A stretch of 64,000 bases of DNA from Rhodanobacteraceae bacterium (GTDB taxonomy: Bacteria > Pseudomonadota > Gammaproteobacteria > Xanthomonadales > SZUA-5): NCBI GenBank assembly GCA_016713135.1, contig JADJPR010000001.1, positions 124,001 to 188,000 on the forward strand, in the 5' to 3' direction. This document shows, one piece after another, positions 35,267 to 46,130 of this stretch. The first letter of the stretch is position 1. Each line of letters starts with the position of its first letter. The translations under genes and the position numbers were made by a program. The notes under the pieces were generated by a model. It had not been told where the DNA came from and searched no databases. It saw only the letters and a list, made by a program, of their open reading frames with translations.

Positions 35267-37975
35267 TCACCCGGTGTTCTGCAAGCCGCGGGCGATGCCG
35301 TTGACGGTGGACACCAGGGCCTGGAACAGCGAGTCGTCCTGGCGCTCGCCGCGGCGCCAGCGGCGCAGCAAGTCCACCTGGAGCACGCTGATCGGATCCA
35401 CGTAGGGGTTGCGCAGGCGAATGGTGCGCTGCAGCCGGCGATCGTAGCCGAGCAACTCGCTCGCGCCCTTGAGCTTGAGGATGTACTCGGTGGTGCGCTG
35501 CCACTCGGCCTCGATCAGCGGCCAGTAGCGCGCGTGCAGCGGGCCGGCGAGCGCCGAGTACTGCGCGGCGATGCCGGCGTCGCCCTTGGCCAGCACCATC
35601 TCGACATCTTCCAGCAGCAGGCGGAAGAAGGGCCAGTCGCGTGCCATTTCGGCGATGCGCGCGTCGCCCTCCTCGCGGCAGGCGGCCTCCAGGCCGCTGC
35701 CCAGGCCATACCAGCCAGGCAGGCCATGGCGGCTCTGCGACCAGGCGAACACCCACGGGATCGCGCGCAATTGCTCGATGCGGAACACATCGCCCTTGCG
35801 CAGCGAGGGGCGCGAACCGATCTTCATGCGCTCGATCACATCGATCGGCGTGGCCGCGCGGAAATACTCGGCGAAAGCCTGGTCGCCATAGACCAGGTCG
35901 CGATAGCTGTCGCGGCTGATGCCGGCGATGCGCGCCATGCACGCGCGCCAGGCGCCCTCGCGCGGGTCGGGCGGCAGCGGGTTCAGGGTGGCGTGCAGCA
36001 AGCCGCTGAAGGCCTGCTCGATGTTGCGCAGCGCGATCGCGCGAATCGCGTACTTGCGGTGGATCACCTCGCCCTGCTCGGTCAGTCGCAGGTGCCCGTT
36101 GACGCTGCCATGCGGCGCGGCCATCACCGCGCGCTCGGTGCGTCCGCCGCCGCGGCTGGCGGTGCCGCCGCGGCCGTGGAAGAAGGACAGATCGATGCCT
36201 GCTGCGTGGGCGATCGCCGACAGCTCCGCCTGCGCCTCCTGCAGCGCATAGCGCGAGGCGGCGATGCCACCATCCTTGTTGCTGTCGGAGTAGCCGAGCA
36301 TCACCACCTGGCGGTCGCCACGCGCGCGCAGGTGCTCGCGGTAGACCGGGTCGGCCAGCAGTTCGGTCAGGATGCGCGGCGCCGCGGCGAGGTCGGCGAC
36401 GGTCTCGAACAGCGGCGCGACATCCAGCGGAATCGCTCCGCGCGCGCCGGCGATGCGCGCCAGGGCAAGCACCGCGAGCACATCGTCGGCGCTCTCGCTC
36501 ATGCTGACGATGAACACGCCGATGGCCGCCGCGCCGTAGCGCGCGCGACTCTGTTCCAGCGCGCGGAACACCTCCAGCACGCTGCGGGTGGACTCGCCGG
36601 CGCCGGGCAAGGGCACTTCGCTGCCGCCGATGGCGGCGTGCAGCAGCGCGCGGCGTTCCTCCGCGCTGCGCTGCGCCCACGGCGCGCCGCCGGTGCAGTC
36701 GCCGAGCGCCGCGCGGTGCACCTCGGCGTGCTGGCGCACGTCCAGCGCGGCGAGGTGGAAGCCAAAGGTGCGCACGCGCGCCAGGAAGCGCTCGAAGGGA
36801 TACAGGCCCGCATGCCGCCCGCCATTGCGCAGCAGCGACAGGCGCACCAGGTCGAGGTCCGACAGGAATTCCTGCGGGTCCGCGTAGGCGCCGTCGCGGT
36901 CCTCCAGGGTGGCGCCCAGGCGCGCCGCGACCAGGGTCAGCAGGCAGCGGTAGCTCATGTCGCGATGCCGGCGCGGAATTCCGGACCACGCGCGGCGCAT
37001 GCGCCGGCTGTACTCGGCCACCCGCTGCACCACCGCCGGGTCGATCGCCACCCGCGAGGCCGACTGGCTGAGGATCAGCGCCAGCTCCTTCAGCTCGGCG
37101 AGGTAGCGCGCGAACAGCACGCGCCGGTGCGCCGCGAGCGCCTCGCGGATGGTGTCGGCGCCGACATTCGGGTTGCCGTCCATGTCGCCGCCGACCCAGG
37201 TACCGAAGCGCAGCAGCGGGCGCCGCTGCAGGCCATTCGCCAGTTCGGGGTAGGTCGCCGCGATACAGCGTTCGAACTCGGCGTAGCAGGCCGGCACCGC
37301 GCGGAACAGCACGTCGGAGAGGTAGAACAGCACATGCTCGCGCTCCTCCTCGACGCTCGGACGAACCGGGGAGTACTCGGCGGTCTGCCAGGCGCCGGTG
37401 ATGTGCATGCGCATCTGTGCCAGCCGCGCGCGGTCCTCATCCGGGGTGCGGCTGGTGTCCAGGCGCTCGATCAGCGCGCGTGCGATGCGCTGCTCCTTCT
37501 CCAGCATGGTGCGCCGCGTCGCCTCGGTCGGGTGCGCGGTGAACACTGGCTCCAGCGTCAGCTTCGCCAGCGCTTCGCGCACTGCGTCCGCGGGCACGCC
37601 CGCCTCGCGCAGCCGCTGCAATCCGTCCATCACGCCGCCCGGCTGCGGGCCGGCATCGGCCAGCTGGTGCTCGCGGCGGCGGCGGATGCGGTGCACCTGC
37701 TCGGCCAGGTTGACCAGCTGGAAATAGCTGGAGAAGGCGCGCACCAGGTCGGTGGCGCGCTCCACCGGCAGATCGCCGAGCAATGCAGACAGCTCCGCCA
37801 GCCGCGCCGGCTCGCCCTCGCGCCGCAGGATGGCGCAGCGCCGCACCTGTTCCAGCAACTGGAAGAAACTCGACCCCAACTGGTCCGACAGCATCTCGCC
37901 GACCAGCCGGCCGAGCAGGCTGACGTCCTCGCGCAGCGGTTGGTCCTGGGGTTCGAAGACGACGGAACGGGCCAT
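35267..37975 (-). CDS. ppc: Phosphoenolpyruvate carboxylase
   Basis: 902 residues. This cytosolic enzyme carboxylates PEP to oxaloacetate, the anaplerotic step. The catalytic His motif FTAHPTEATRRT is near residue 142. GGDMDGNPNVG carries metal/PEP ligands, FHGRGGTASRGGG is the Arg-containing mobile loop, and the protein ends in the invariant QNTG. The start at 37975 begins MARSVVFEPQDQPL, and the open frame beyond it shows no similarity. It stands alone, with repeats or short gaps on both sides. Confidence 0.97.
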   Translation of the reverse strand: MARSVVFEPQDQPLREDVSLLGRLVGEMLSDQLGSSFFQLLEQVRRCAILRREGEPARLAELSALLGDLPVERATDLVRAFSSYFQLVNLAEQVHRIRRRREHQLADAGPQPGGVMDGLQRLREAGVPADAVREALAKLTLEPVFTAHPTEATRRTMLEKEQRIARALIERLDTSRTPDEDRARLAQMRMHITGAWQTAEYSPVRPSVEEEREHVLFYLSDVLFRAVPACYAEFERCIAATYPELANGLQRRPLLRFGTWVGGDMDGNPNVGADTIREALAAHRRVLFARYLAELKELALILSQSASRVAIDPAVVQRVAEYSRRMRRAWSGIPRRHRDMSYRCLLTLVAARLGATLEDRDGAYADPQEFLSDLDLVRLSLLRNGGRHAGLYPFERFLARVRTFGFHLAALDVRQHAEVHRAALGDCTGGAPWAQRSAEERRALLHAAIGGSEVPLPGAGESTRSVLEVFRALEQSRARYGAAAIGVFIVSMSESADDVLAVLALARIAGARGAIPLDVAPLFETVADLAAAPRILTELLADPVYREHLRARGDRQVVMLGYSDSNKDGGIAASRYALQEAQAELSAIAHAAGIDLSFFHGRGGTASRGGGRTERAVMAAPHGSVNGHLRLTEQGEVIHRKYAIRAIALRNIEQAFSGLLHATLNPLPPDPREGAWRACMARIAGISRDSYRDLVYGDQAFAEYFRAATPIDVIERMKIGSRPSLRKGDVFRIEQLRAIPWVFAWSQSRHGLPGWYGLGSGLEAACREEGDARIAEMARDWPFFRLLLEDVEMVLAKGDAGIAAQYSALAGPLHARYWPLIEAEWQRTTEYILKLKGASELLGYDRRLQRTIRLRNPYVDPISVLQVDLLRRWRRGERQDDSLFQALVSTVNGIARGLQNTG

Positions 37976-38133
37976 GCGGGAGGTGCCTGGAAAAAGGGAA
38001 GGGGAAGCCGGAACGCGGGAGTACCCCGGTTGCCTTCTTCCATCCCAGTGTAGGCGAGTTCCAGGCTTCTGGTGCACTGCACCATGGGGCGCGCATACGA
38101 ATGCAGCGCGGGGTGCGGCCGATGCCGCGGCGA

Positions 38134-38508
38134 TCAACCGGCCTGGGCGCGGTGGACGCAGACGGCGCCCAGCAGGAGCAGAAGGATCGAGGCGACATCG
38201 AATGCGGCCACCCGCAGCAGCCCGGGCGGCAATCCGCCAAGGCCGAGCAGCAGGAAACCCGCGTCGCTGGCGAGCGTCAACGCAATCGCCGGCCGGCGCA
38301 GCGCGGGAGCGCGGATGGCCCACAGCAGCAGGCCCGCATCCAGCGCGAACATCAACGCCCGGTGGCGCAGCAGCAACTCGCCGGTGGCATTCAGCGGCGC
38401 CAGCCCGTAGAGCGATTGCAATTCCGCACCGCCGAGCAGGCCCGGTAGCGGCAGCAGGTGGATCAGCGCGGAAAGCGCCAGCGCGATGGCGAGGATGCGC
38501 CCGCTCAT
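38134..38508 (-). CDS. Small four-helix membrane protein, unknown function
   Basis: 124 residues with about four hydrophobic segments (near residues 5-28, 50-66, 75-95 and 98-117). No family is recognised with confidence. Its start overlaps the stop of the upstream membrane gene by four bases, so the pair is an operon, divergently transcribed from the XRE regulator at 39003. Confidence 0.65.
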   Translation of the reverse strand: MSGRILAIALALSALIHLLPLPGLLGGAELQSLYGLAPLNATGELLLRHRALMFALDAGLLLWAIRAPALRRPAIALTLASDAGFLLLGLGGLPPGLLRVAAFDVASILLLLLGAVCVHRAQAG

Positions 38509-38894
38509 GCCGCCGGCAGCGATTGGCGCAGCCCGAGGTACTGCAGCCCGGCGAACAGCGCGACCGCGGCCGCCTGGGCGAGCAGCAAGGCCAGGCCCAG
38601 CGAGGTCGGTGCGAGCCAGCTGGAGTAGCCGAGCACGACGCTGCCGGCCGCCCACAGGCCATTGCCCAGTGCGATCGCGAAGATCGCCATGCGGCGCAGG
38701 TAGGGCCGCGAGCCGAGCCAGAACACCAGCGCCCCATAGCCAATGCAAAACAATCCGGTGCCCAGCAGCGCCGTGCGTGGCGCTCCCAGAGCACCGGCCG
38801 CGGCGCCCAGGCCCAGGCAGACCAGCAGACCGACAGCGACGCTGGCCACGCCATCCAGGCGCAGTGCGAAACGGAGCAGGGGAGCGGGGGTCAT
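38505..38894 (-). CDS. Small four-helix membrane protein, unknown function
   Basis: 129 residues with four hydrophobic segments (near 15-33, 42-60, 70-88 and 95-117). It resembles small multi-pass proteins of unknown function; no motif fixes a role. It is first in a two-gene operon and starts 108 bp from the divergent XRE regulator, with a palindrome between them that could be the regulator's operator. Confidence 0.65.
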   Translation of the reverse strand: MTPAPLLRFALRLDGVASVAVGLLVCLGLGAAAGALGAPRTALLGTGLFCIGYGALVFWLGSRPYLRRMAIFAIALGNGLWAAGSVVLGYSSWLAPTSLGLALLLAQAAAVALFAGLQYLGLRQSLPAA

Positions 38895-38951
38895 GGCGAT
38901 TCTCCTCAAACGATGGTGACGCCATTCCAGGGCAGCCGCCGAGGTGCGTCG

Positions 38952-38968
38952 ATTACCTCCGAGGTAAT
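38952..38968. promoter_or_regulatory. Palindromic operator candidate in the divergent promoter
   Basis: ATTACCTC-C-GAGGTAAT, perfect 8-bp arms around one base, midway between the membrane-protein operon and the XRE regulator gene. The A+T-rich ends stand out from the GC-rich context. Binding by the adjacent regulator is inferred from position only. Confidence 0.6.
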
Positions 38969-39002
38969 GCCCGCGGCGCACGTGCTTCCGTAGCATGGGC
39001 GC

Positions 39003-39806
39003 ATGGACACCACCCCACCGCCGGGCACCCTTCTGCGCGACTGGCGCCAGCGTCGCCGGCTGAGCCAGCTCGACCTGGCGCTTGACGCCGAGATCTCGAC
39101 GCGCCACCTGAGCTTCATCGAGACCGGCCGCTCGCGGCCCAGCCGCGGCCTGCTGCTGCACCTGGCGGAGCTGCTGCAGCTGCCGTTGCGCGAACGCAAC
39201 CGCCTGCTGCTCGCGGCGGGATTCGCCCCGCACTACGACGAGCGCGCGCTCACCGCCACGCCGCTGGCGCCGGCGCTGCAGGCGCTCGAACGCCTGCTGC
39301 AGGCGCACGAGCCCTATCCCGCGCTGGTCGTGGACCGCCACTGGAACCTGGTGCGCGGCAACCGCATGGCCGGGCTGTTCCTCGCGGGCGTGGCGGCGCC
39401 ATTGCGCGCCGCGCCCTGCAACGTGCTGCGCGTCACCCTGCACCCGCAAGGCCTGGCGCCGCTGATCGTCAACCTCGGGGAATGGCGCCGCCATCTGCTC
39501 GCGCGGCTGCGCGCGCAGGTCGCCGCCAGCGGGGATGCGACGCTCGCAGAACTGCTGCAGGAGCTGGCGGCCATGCCGGTACTGCCCGGCGAGGACCAGC
39601 CGGGCGGTTACACCTCGCCGGCACCCGATGTGCTCACGCTGTTCCGCTTGCGCAGCCCGCTCGGCGAGCTGGCGCTGTTCAGCACCATCACGGTGTTCGG
39701 CACCCCGGTCGACATCACCCTGGCGGAACTCGCGCTGGAGAGCTTCTACCCGGCCGACGCGGACACCGCAGCGCGCCTGCGACGGCTTGCCGAGGAGACC
39801 GGGTAG
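39003..39806 (+). CDS. XRE-family regulator with MmyB-like ligand-binding domain
   Basis: 267 residues. The N-terminal helix-turn-helix (residues ~10-65) has LLRDWRQRRRLSQLDLALDAEISTRHLSFIETGRSRPS. The C-terminal ~170 residues match the MmyB-like pattern: PALVVDRHWNLVRGN, then LVNLGEWRRHLL and the ITVFGTPVDITLAELALESFYPAD end. Such regulators often control an adjacent divergent gene, here the two small membrane proteins. The ligand is unknown. Confidence 0.88.
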   Translation: MDTTPPPGTLLRDWRQRRRLSQLDLALDAEISTRHLSFIETGRSRPSRGLLLHLAELLQLPLRERNRLLLAAGFAPHYDERALTATPLAPALQALERLLQAHEPYPALVVDRHWNLVRGNRMAGLFLAGVAAPLRAAPCNVLRVTLHPQGLAPLIVNLGEWRRHLLARLRAQVAASGDATLAELLQELAAMPVLPGEDQPGGYTSPAPDVLTLFRLRSPLGELALFSTITVFGTPVDITLAELALESFYPADADTAARLRRLAEETG

Positions 39807-39810
39807 GGGC

Positions 39811-40049
39811 TCAGGCCGCCTTGCGCGTCTCCAGCGCGGCGAACTGGCGCTTCAGCTCGAAGGCCGGGTCGGTGACGATCTGCTCCAGCGTGGCGACGCG
39901 CTCGCGCAGGGACGCGACTTCGCGGCGCAGCAAATCGTCTGCCGGCGGCTGCGCCTGTCGGCGCTCGTTGAACTTGAGCCAGCGCGAGACGAGTCCGGCA
40001 GACGGTCGATGATCAGCACGATAGCGACCACCATCTCGAAGACACCCAT
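39811..40049 (-). CDS. PspB-like envelope-stress protein with a probable indel
   Basis: The N-terminal frame reads MGVFEMVVAIVLII (a membrane helix, from 40049). After about 40015 the family continues in another frame: AGLVSRWLKFNERRQAQPPADDLLRREVASLRERVATLEQIVTDPAFELKRQFAAL. Together this is a short membrane anchor plus coiled coil, as in PspB. PspB helps PspC signal to the phage-shock response. One base is added or missing near 40010-40020. It could be an assembly error or a broken gene. No pspC or pspA is adjacent. Confidence 0.65.
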
Positions 40050-40186
40050 TGCGCGGCTCCTTTGTCGGTTGCACGGAACGCCATCGTACAGGCAGGGCAG
40101 GGTGGCGACCCCTGTGGGAAGTCACCCTGATCGACCTTCGATGCGCACGCCGTAGTATCCGCGCCAACCAACTTGCGAACGCAGCC

Positions 40187-40774
40187 ATGTCCGAACCGCA
40201 GAAGCCCCGCCTCGGCGCGATGTCCGCGCTGATCTTTTCCTCGCGCTGGCTGCAGCTGCCGCTGTACCTCGGCCTGATCGTCGCCCAGGGCATCTATGTG
40301 GTGCACTTCCTGCGCGAGCTGTGGCATCTGCTCGGCGCCACCTTCGGCTTCGGCCATGGGTTGCCGGCCGATGCCCTGCATTCGGCGGAAACCGTGATCA
40401 TGCTGACGGTGCTGGGGCTGATCGACGTGGTGATGATCTCCAACCTGCTGGTGATGGTGATCGTCGGCGGTTACGAGACCTTCGTGTCGCGCCTGCGCCT
40501 GGAGGGCCATCCGGACCAGCCCGAGTGGCTGTCGCACGTCAACGCCGCGGTGCTCAAGGTCAAGCTCGCCACCGCGATCATCGGCATCAGCTCGATCCAC
40601 CTGCTGAAGACCTTCATCGAAGCCGGCGCCCTCGGCCAGCCCGGCGCCAACGTCACCCGCGACGCGGTGATCTGGCAGACCGTGATCCACCTCGCCTTCG
40701 TCGTCTCCGCCCTGGCGATCGCGTGGATCGACCGGATCATGTCGAAGCCGGCCAGCGGGGGGATGGAGAGGTGA
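40187..40774 (+). CDS. UPF0114 (YqhA) family membrane protein
   Basis: 195 residues with three or four hydrophobic segments. The sequence SSRWLQLPLYLGLIVAQGIYV, LGLIDVVMISNLLVMVIVGGYETFVSRL and KVKLATAIIGISSIHLLKTFI is the conserved core of the YqhA/UPF0114 (TIGR00645) family, inner-membrane proteins of unknown function. The ATG at 40187 is chosen because the family begins shortly before RWLQLP. Confidence 0.9.
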   Translation: MSEPQKPRLGAMSALIFSSRWLQLPLYLGLIVAQGIYVVHFLRELWHLLGATFGFGHGLPADALHSAETVIMLTVLGLIDVVMISNLLVMVIVGGYETFVSRLRLEGHPDQPEWLSHVNAAVLKVKLATAIIGISSIHLLKTFIEAGALGQPGANVTRDAVIWQTVIHLAFVVSALAIAWIDRIMSKPASGGMER

Positions 40775-40781
40775 GAAGTCG

Positions 40782-40990
40782 GTGTTGGTGTGGGTTGTTG
40801 GTGTTGGTTTGAAGCCGCAAGCTCGCACTACTCCGGCCTGGATCCAGGGAAGTGAGGAAGCGGTTGGTGTAGGTTGCAGGTGCTGGACTTGGCAGTTTGG
40901 CCTGAACTTGCGGGCCTTGCTCTTGCCAACACCAACACCCCACACCAATACCAGCAATCAACACCAACACCAACAACCCACACCAACACC
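40782..40990. repeat. Inverted-repeat element, family A, copy 2
   Basis: Left arm 40782-40810 (GGTGTTGGTGTGGG and GTTGGTG words), a loop of ~115 bases, and an extended right arm 40926-40990 with about nine CCAACAC/CCCACAC words. It lies between two membrane-protein genes and takes up almost the entire 238-bp gap. Confidence 0.8.
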
Positions 40991-41012
40991 AGCATCAAAG
41001 GGGGTCCAGAGC

Positions 41013-41627
41013 ATGGCGCCGACGACAACGCTCACCAGGGCGCAAGGAACCGCCCTCGCCGCCTCCGTGCTCGCCGCGCTGGTGTGGTCCGGGATCGGGC
41101 CCACCGACCGGCTCACGTGGATCATGGAGGTGATCTGGGTGGTGATCGGCCTGCCGCTACTGATGCTCACCTGGCGGCGCTTTCCGTTGACGCGCCTGCT
41201 GTATGTGCTGATCGCGCTGCACTGCCTGCTGCTGATCGTTGGCGGGCACTACACCTACGCGCAGGTGCCGCTCGGGTTCTGGGTGCAGGACTGGCTGGAT
41301 CTCTCGCGCAACCACTACGACCGCCTTGGCCATTTCACCCAGGGCTTCGTGCCGGCGATCCTGGCGCGCGAGCTGCTGCTGCGCCTGACGCCGCTGCAGC
41401 GCGGCGGCTGGCTGTTCTACCTGGTGCTCGCCGCCGCACTGTCCTTCAGTGCCTTCTTCGAGCTGATCGAATGGTGGGCCGCGCTGATCTGGGGCGGCGC
41501 GGCGGATGCCTTCCTCGCCACCCAGGGCGATGTCTGGGACACCCAGTGGGACATGTTCCTGGCGCTGATCGGCGCTTTCCTCGCGCAGATCCTGCTCGCG
41601 CGCTGGCATGACCGGGAGTTGGGGTAG
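41013..41627 (+). CDS. DUF2238 (YjdF-like) integral membrane protein
   Basis: 204 residues with about six hydrophobic segments. The diagnostic block is NHYDRLGHFTQGFVPAILARELLLR, followed by FSAFFELIEWWAA and QGDVWDTQWDMFLALIGA, as in the DUF2238/YjdF family of inner-membrane proteins of unknown function. It starts 22 bp after a family A element. Confidence 0.9.
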   Translation: MAPTTTLTRAQGTALAASVLAALVWSGIGPTDRLTWIMEVIWVVIGLPLLMLTWRRFPLTRLLYVLIALHCLLLIVGGHYTYAQVPLGFWVQDWLDLSRNHYDRLGHFTQGFVPAILARELLLRLTPLQRGGWLFYLVLAAALSFSAFFELIEWWAALIWGGAADAFLATQGDVWDTQWDMFLALIGAFLAQILLARWHDRELG

Positions 41628-41635
41628 GTAGGGGC

Positions 41636-41729
41636 GGGTGTTGGTTGTTGGTGTTGGTGTTGGAAAGAGCGGCGTGGGGCGAGCGTATGGCTCTTGCTCC
41701 CGCCAACACCAACAACCCACACCAACACC
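41636..41729. repeat. Inverted-repeat element, family A, copy 3
   Basis: Left arm 41636-41662 and right arm 41703-41729 are near-perfect reverse complements of TGTTGG/GTTGTTGG words with a ~40-base loop. It starts 8 bp after the DUF2238 stop and precedes zwf. Confidence 0.85.
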
Positions 41730-41812
41730 GCTCCACCCCCCTGCAATCGATTTCAGCCCGCGAGCCGCTTCGCTCGCGCAATACTCCGTGCCATCGAATG
41801 CGGATGGACACG

Positions 41813-43273
<1,461 letters not shown>

Positions 43274-43290
43274 AGCGGAGATGCGAAAGG

Positions 43291-43428
43291 CGGGGCGAGG
43301 GGAAAGGGGCGGGGGACGTGGTCTGCCGCTCTCTCGTGCCTGGTCGATGGTCGTGACGCGCGGAATCCACACCCCGCGACTCGGATCGAAGCTGCCTAGG
43401 GCCCCGCCCCCCCTCGGCCCGCCTTTTC
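43291..43428. repeat. Inverted-repeat element, family E, copy 2
   Basis: G-rich left arm 43291-43318 and C-rich right arm 43400-43428. Its loop contains GCCTGGTCGATGGTCGT, also present in the loop of the copy at 46131. Confidence 0.75.
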
Positions 43429-43454
43429 CCACTTTCCCTCTCTCTGCTCCAAGC

Positions 43455-44159
43455 ATGAAACTCACCATTCACCCCAACCCCACCGCCCTCGCCTCTGCGG
43501 TCGCCGCACGCATCGCCGTGGCCACCGACGAAGCGCTCGCAGCGCGCGGTGCGGCCTTGCTCGCGCTGGCCGGCGGGCGGACTTCGCCGCCGGTGTTCCG
43601 CCAGCTCGCCGCGCAGCCGCGCGACTGGTCGCGGGTCACGGTGATGCCGAGCGACGAGCGCTGGGTGGCGCGCGCACACGCCGACTGCAACCTGGCGCAG
43701 ATGCAATCCGCGTTCGCCGGCGCGGACGGTATCCGCTGGCTGCCGCTGGTGCCGGAAGCGCCAGCCGGCGACGCCGATGCCGCCTTCGCCAATGCCGCGC
43801 TGGCCACGCATGCCGAGCCCTTCGACGTGGCGATGCTGGGGATGGGCGCCGACGGACACTTCGCATCGATCTTTCCGGGCGCTCCGACGCTCGACCTGGC
43901 GCTCGGACACGCCGCCGCGCCAGCAGCGGACGCTGTCGCGATCCTGCCTGATCCGATGCCCGCCGCCGGCCCGCACCCGCGCGTCAGCCTGTCGCTGCCG
44001 CGGTTGCTGCGCTCGCGCCTGCTGCTGCTGGTGATCACCGGCGAGGACAAGCGCGCGGTGCTCGAACGCGCGCAGGCGGAAGGCGACTGGCGCGCGCTGC
44101 CGGTGGCGGCGCTGCTGCGCTCGGCGCATCCGCAGTTTGAAGTGCATTGGAGCGCGTGA
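43455..44159 (+). CDS. pgl: 6-phosphogluconolactonase
   Basis: 234 residues. It hydrolyses 6-phosphogluconolactone between Zwf and Edd. Motifs of the DevB/Pgl family: LALAGGRTSPPVFRQLA, VMPSDERWV, and GMGADGHFASIFPG with the catalytic His. The end is FEVHWSA. It is 181 bp after zwf and 140 bp before edd, with a family E element in each gap. Confidence 0.95.
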   Translation: MKLTIHPNPTALASAVAARIAVATDEALAARGAALLALAGGRTSPPVFRQLAAQPRDWSRVTVMPSDERWVARAHADCNLAQMQSAFAGADGIRWLPLVPEAPAGDADAAFANAALATHAEPFDVAMLGMGADGHFASIFPGAPTLDLALGHAAAPAADAVAILPDPMPAAGPHPRVSLSLPRLLRSRLLLLVITGEDKRAVLERAQAEGDWRALPVAALLRSAHPQFEVHWSA

Positions 44160-44172
44160 TGGAGAAGCGGAA

Positions 44173-44276
44173 GGCGGGGCAGGGGGCAGGGGGCAGGGGA
44201 ACGGGCTCCTCGCACCACCCTGCCGTCGATGCAGGCCGCAAGACCTCTTCCCCCGCCCCCTGCCCCTTGCCCCGCT
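44173..44276. repeat. Inverted-repeat element, family E, copy 3
   Basis: GGGGCAG words in the left arm 44173-44200; CCCCTGC words in the right arm 44248-44276. It fills the pgl-edd gap. Confidence 0.8.
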
Positions 44277-44299
44277 TTTCTTCCGCGAAGGCCTGACCC

Positions 44300-46120
44300 A
44301 TGTCGCACCACCCCACCCTCACCCGCGTCACCGATCGCATCGTCCGCCGCAGCGCCGCGCTGCGCGGCGACTACCTCGAACGCATCGACGCCGCGCGGCT
44401 GGACGCGCCGGCGCGCACGCGCCTGGGCTGCGGCAACCTCGCCCACGGCTTCGCCGCCGCCGGCGCCGACAAGCCCTTGCTGCGCGGCGGGCGCGGGCCG
44501 AACCTGGCCATCGTCAGCGCCTACAACGACATGCTCAGCGCGCACCAGCCGATGGAGCACTACCCTGCGTTGATCCGCATGGCGGCACGCAATGCCGGCG
44601 GCGCGGCGCAGTTCGCCGGCGGCGTGCCGGCGATGTGCGATGGCGTGACCCAGGGGCGCGTCGGCATGGAGCTGTCGCTGTTATCGCGCGATGTGATCGC
44701 GATGAGCACGGCGGTCGCGCTGTCGCACGAGATGTTCGATGCCGCGGTGCTGCTCGGCGTGTGCGACAAGATCGTGCCGGGGCTGTTGATCGGCGCGTTG
44801 TCCTACGGTCACCTGCCGGTGATCCTGGTGCCCGCCGGGCCGATGACCTCGGGCCTGCCGAATGCCGAGAAGGCGCGCGTGCGCCAGGCCTACGCCGAAG
44901 GCAAGGCGAGCCGCGACGAACTGCTGGAAGCGGAGTCCGCGAGCTACCACGGCCCGGGCACCTGCACCTTCTACGGCACCGCCAATTCCAACCAGATGCT
45001 GCTGGAGATGATGGGCCTGCACCTGCCGGGCAGCGCCTTCGTCAATCCCGGCACGCCGCTGCGCGACGCGCTGACGGTCGCCGCGGCCGAGCGCGCCTGC
45101 GCGATCACCGCGCAGGGCAGCGAATACACGCCGATCGGTCGGGTCATCGACGAGAAGGCGATCGTCAACGCGATGGTCGGCCTCGCGGCCACCGGCGGCT
45201 CGACCAACCACGCGATCCACCTGGTCGCCATCGCACGCGCCGCCGGCATCCTGATCGACTGGGACGATCTCGACGAACTCTCGCGCGCCACCCCGCTGCT
45301 GACCCGGATCTACCCGAACGGCAGCGCCGACGTGAACCACTTCCACGCCGCCGGCGGCCTTGGCTACGTGATCCGCGAACTGCTCGACGCCGGCCTGCTG
45401 CACGAGGACATCCGCTGCGTGCACGGCGGCAGCTTGCGCGCGCAGGCGCAGGAACCGTTCCTGGACGGCCTGGCGCTCAAGTGGCGCGCGCCGCCGGCAG
45501 CGAGCCTGGACACCGGCGTGCTGCGCGGCGTGGCCGAACCCTTCGACGCCAGCGGCGGGTTGCATCGCTTGCAGGGAAATCTCGGTCGCGCGGTGGTCAA
45601 GGTCTCCGCGGTCAAGCCGGAGCACCGGCGCATCGAGGCGCCAGCCAAGGTGTTCGACTCGCAGGACGCGCTGCTGGCCGCCTTCAAGGCCGGCGCGCTC
45701 AGCGGCGATTTCGTCGCCGTGATCCGCGGCCAGGGCCCGCGCGCCAACGGCATGCCCGAGCTGCACAAACTGACCCCGACGCTGGCCCTGCTGCAGGACC
45801 GCGGGCAGAAGGTCGCGCTGCTGACCGACGGGCGCATGTCCGGCGCCTCCGGCAAGGTGCTCGCCGCGATCCACGTCTCGCCCGAAGCGCTCTGCGGCGG
45901 CGCCATCGCCAAGGTGCGCGAGGGCGACGTGATCGCGATCGACGCCGATGCCGGCAGGATGGAAGCACTCGTCGACGCCGCCGAATGGGCCGCGCGCGTG
46001 CCTGCCGCCATCGACCTCAGCGGCAACCAGCACGGCCTCGGCCGCGAACTCTTCGCCCACATGCGCGCAGTCGCGAGCACGGCGGAGCAGGGCGGGTCGG
46101 CGCTGTTGGGGGGCTTGTGA
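44300..46120 (+). CDS. edd: Phosphogluconate dehydratase
   Basis: 606 residues, the usual length. It dehydrates 6-phosphogluconate to KDPG and uses a [4Fe-4S] cluster. It has the cysteine-bearing LGCGNLAHG, GVPAMCDGVTQG and VCDKIVPGLLIG blocks, then the family-typical FYGTANSNQM, ATGGSTNHAIHL and MPELHKLTPTL segments. Third gene in the Entner-Doudoroff cluster. Confidence 0.97.
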   Translation: MSHHPTLTRVTDRIVRRSAALRGDYLERIDAARLDAPARTRLGCGNLAHGFAAAGADKPLLRGGRGPNLAIVSAYNDMLSAHQPMEHYPALIRMAARNAGGAAQFAGGVPAMCDGVTQGRVGMELSLLSRDVIAMSTAVALSHEMFDAAVLLGVCDKIVPGLLIGALSYGHLPVILVPAGPMTSGLPNAEKARVRQAYAEGKASRDELLEAESASYHGPGTCTFYGTANSNQMLLEMMGLHLPGSAFVNPGTPLRDALTVAAAERACAITAQGSEYTPIGRVIDEKAIVNAMVGLAATGGSTNHAIHLVAIARAAGILIDWDDLDELSRATPLLTRIYPNGSADVNHFHAAGGLGYVIRELLDAGLLHEDIRCVHGGSLRAQAQEPFLDGLALKWRAPPAASLDTGVLRGVAEPFDASGGLHRLQGNLGRAVVKVSAVKPEHRRIEAPAKVFDSQDALLAAFKAGALSGDFVAVIRGQGPRANGMPELHKLTPTLALLQDRGQKVALLTDGRMSGASGKVLAAIHVSPEALCGGAIAKVREGDVIAIDADAGRMEALVDAAEWAARVPAAIDLSGNQHGLGRELFAHMRAVASTAEQGGSALLGGL

Positions 46121-46130
46121 TGGAGCAGGG

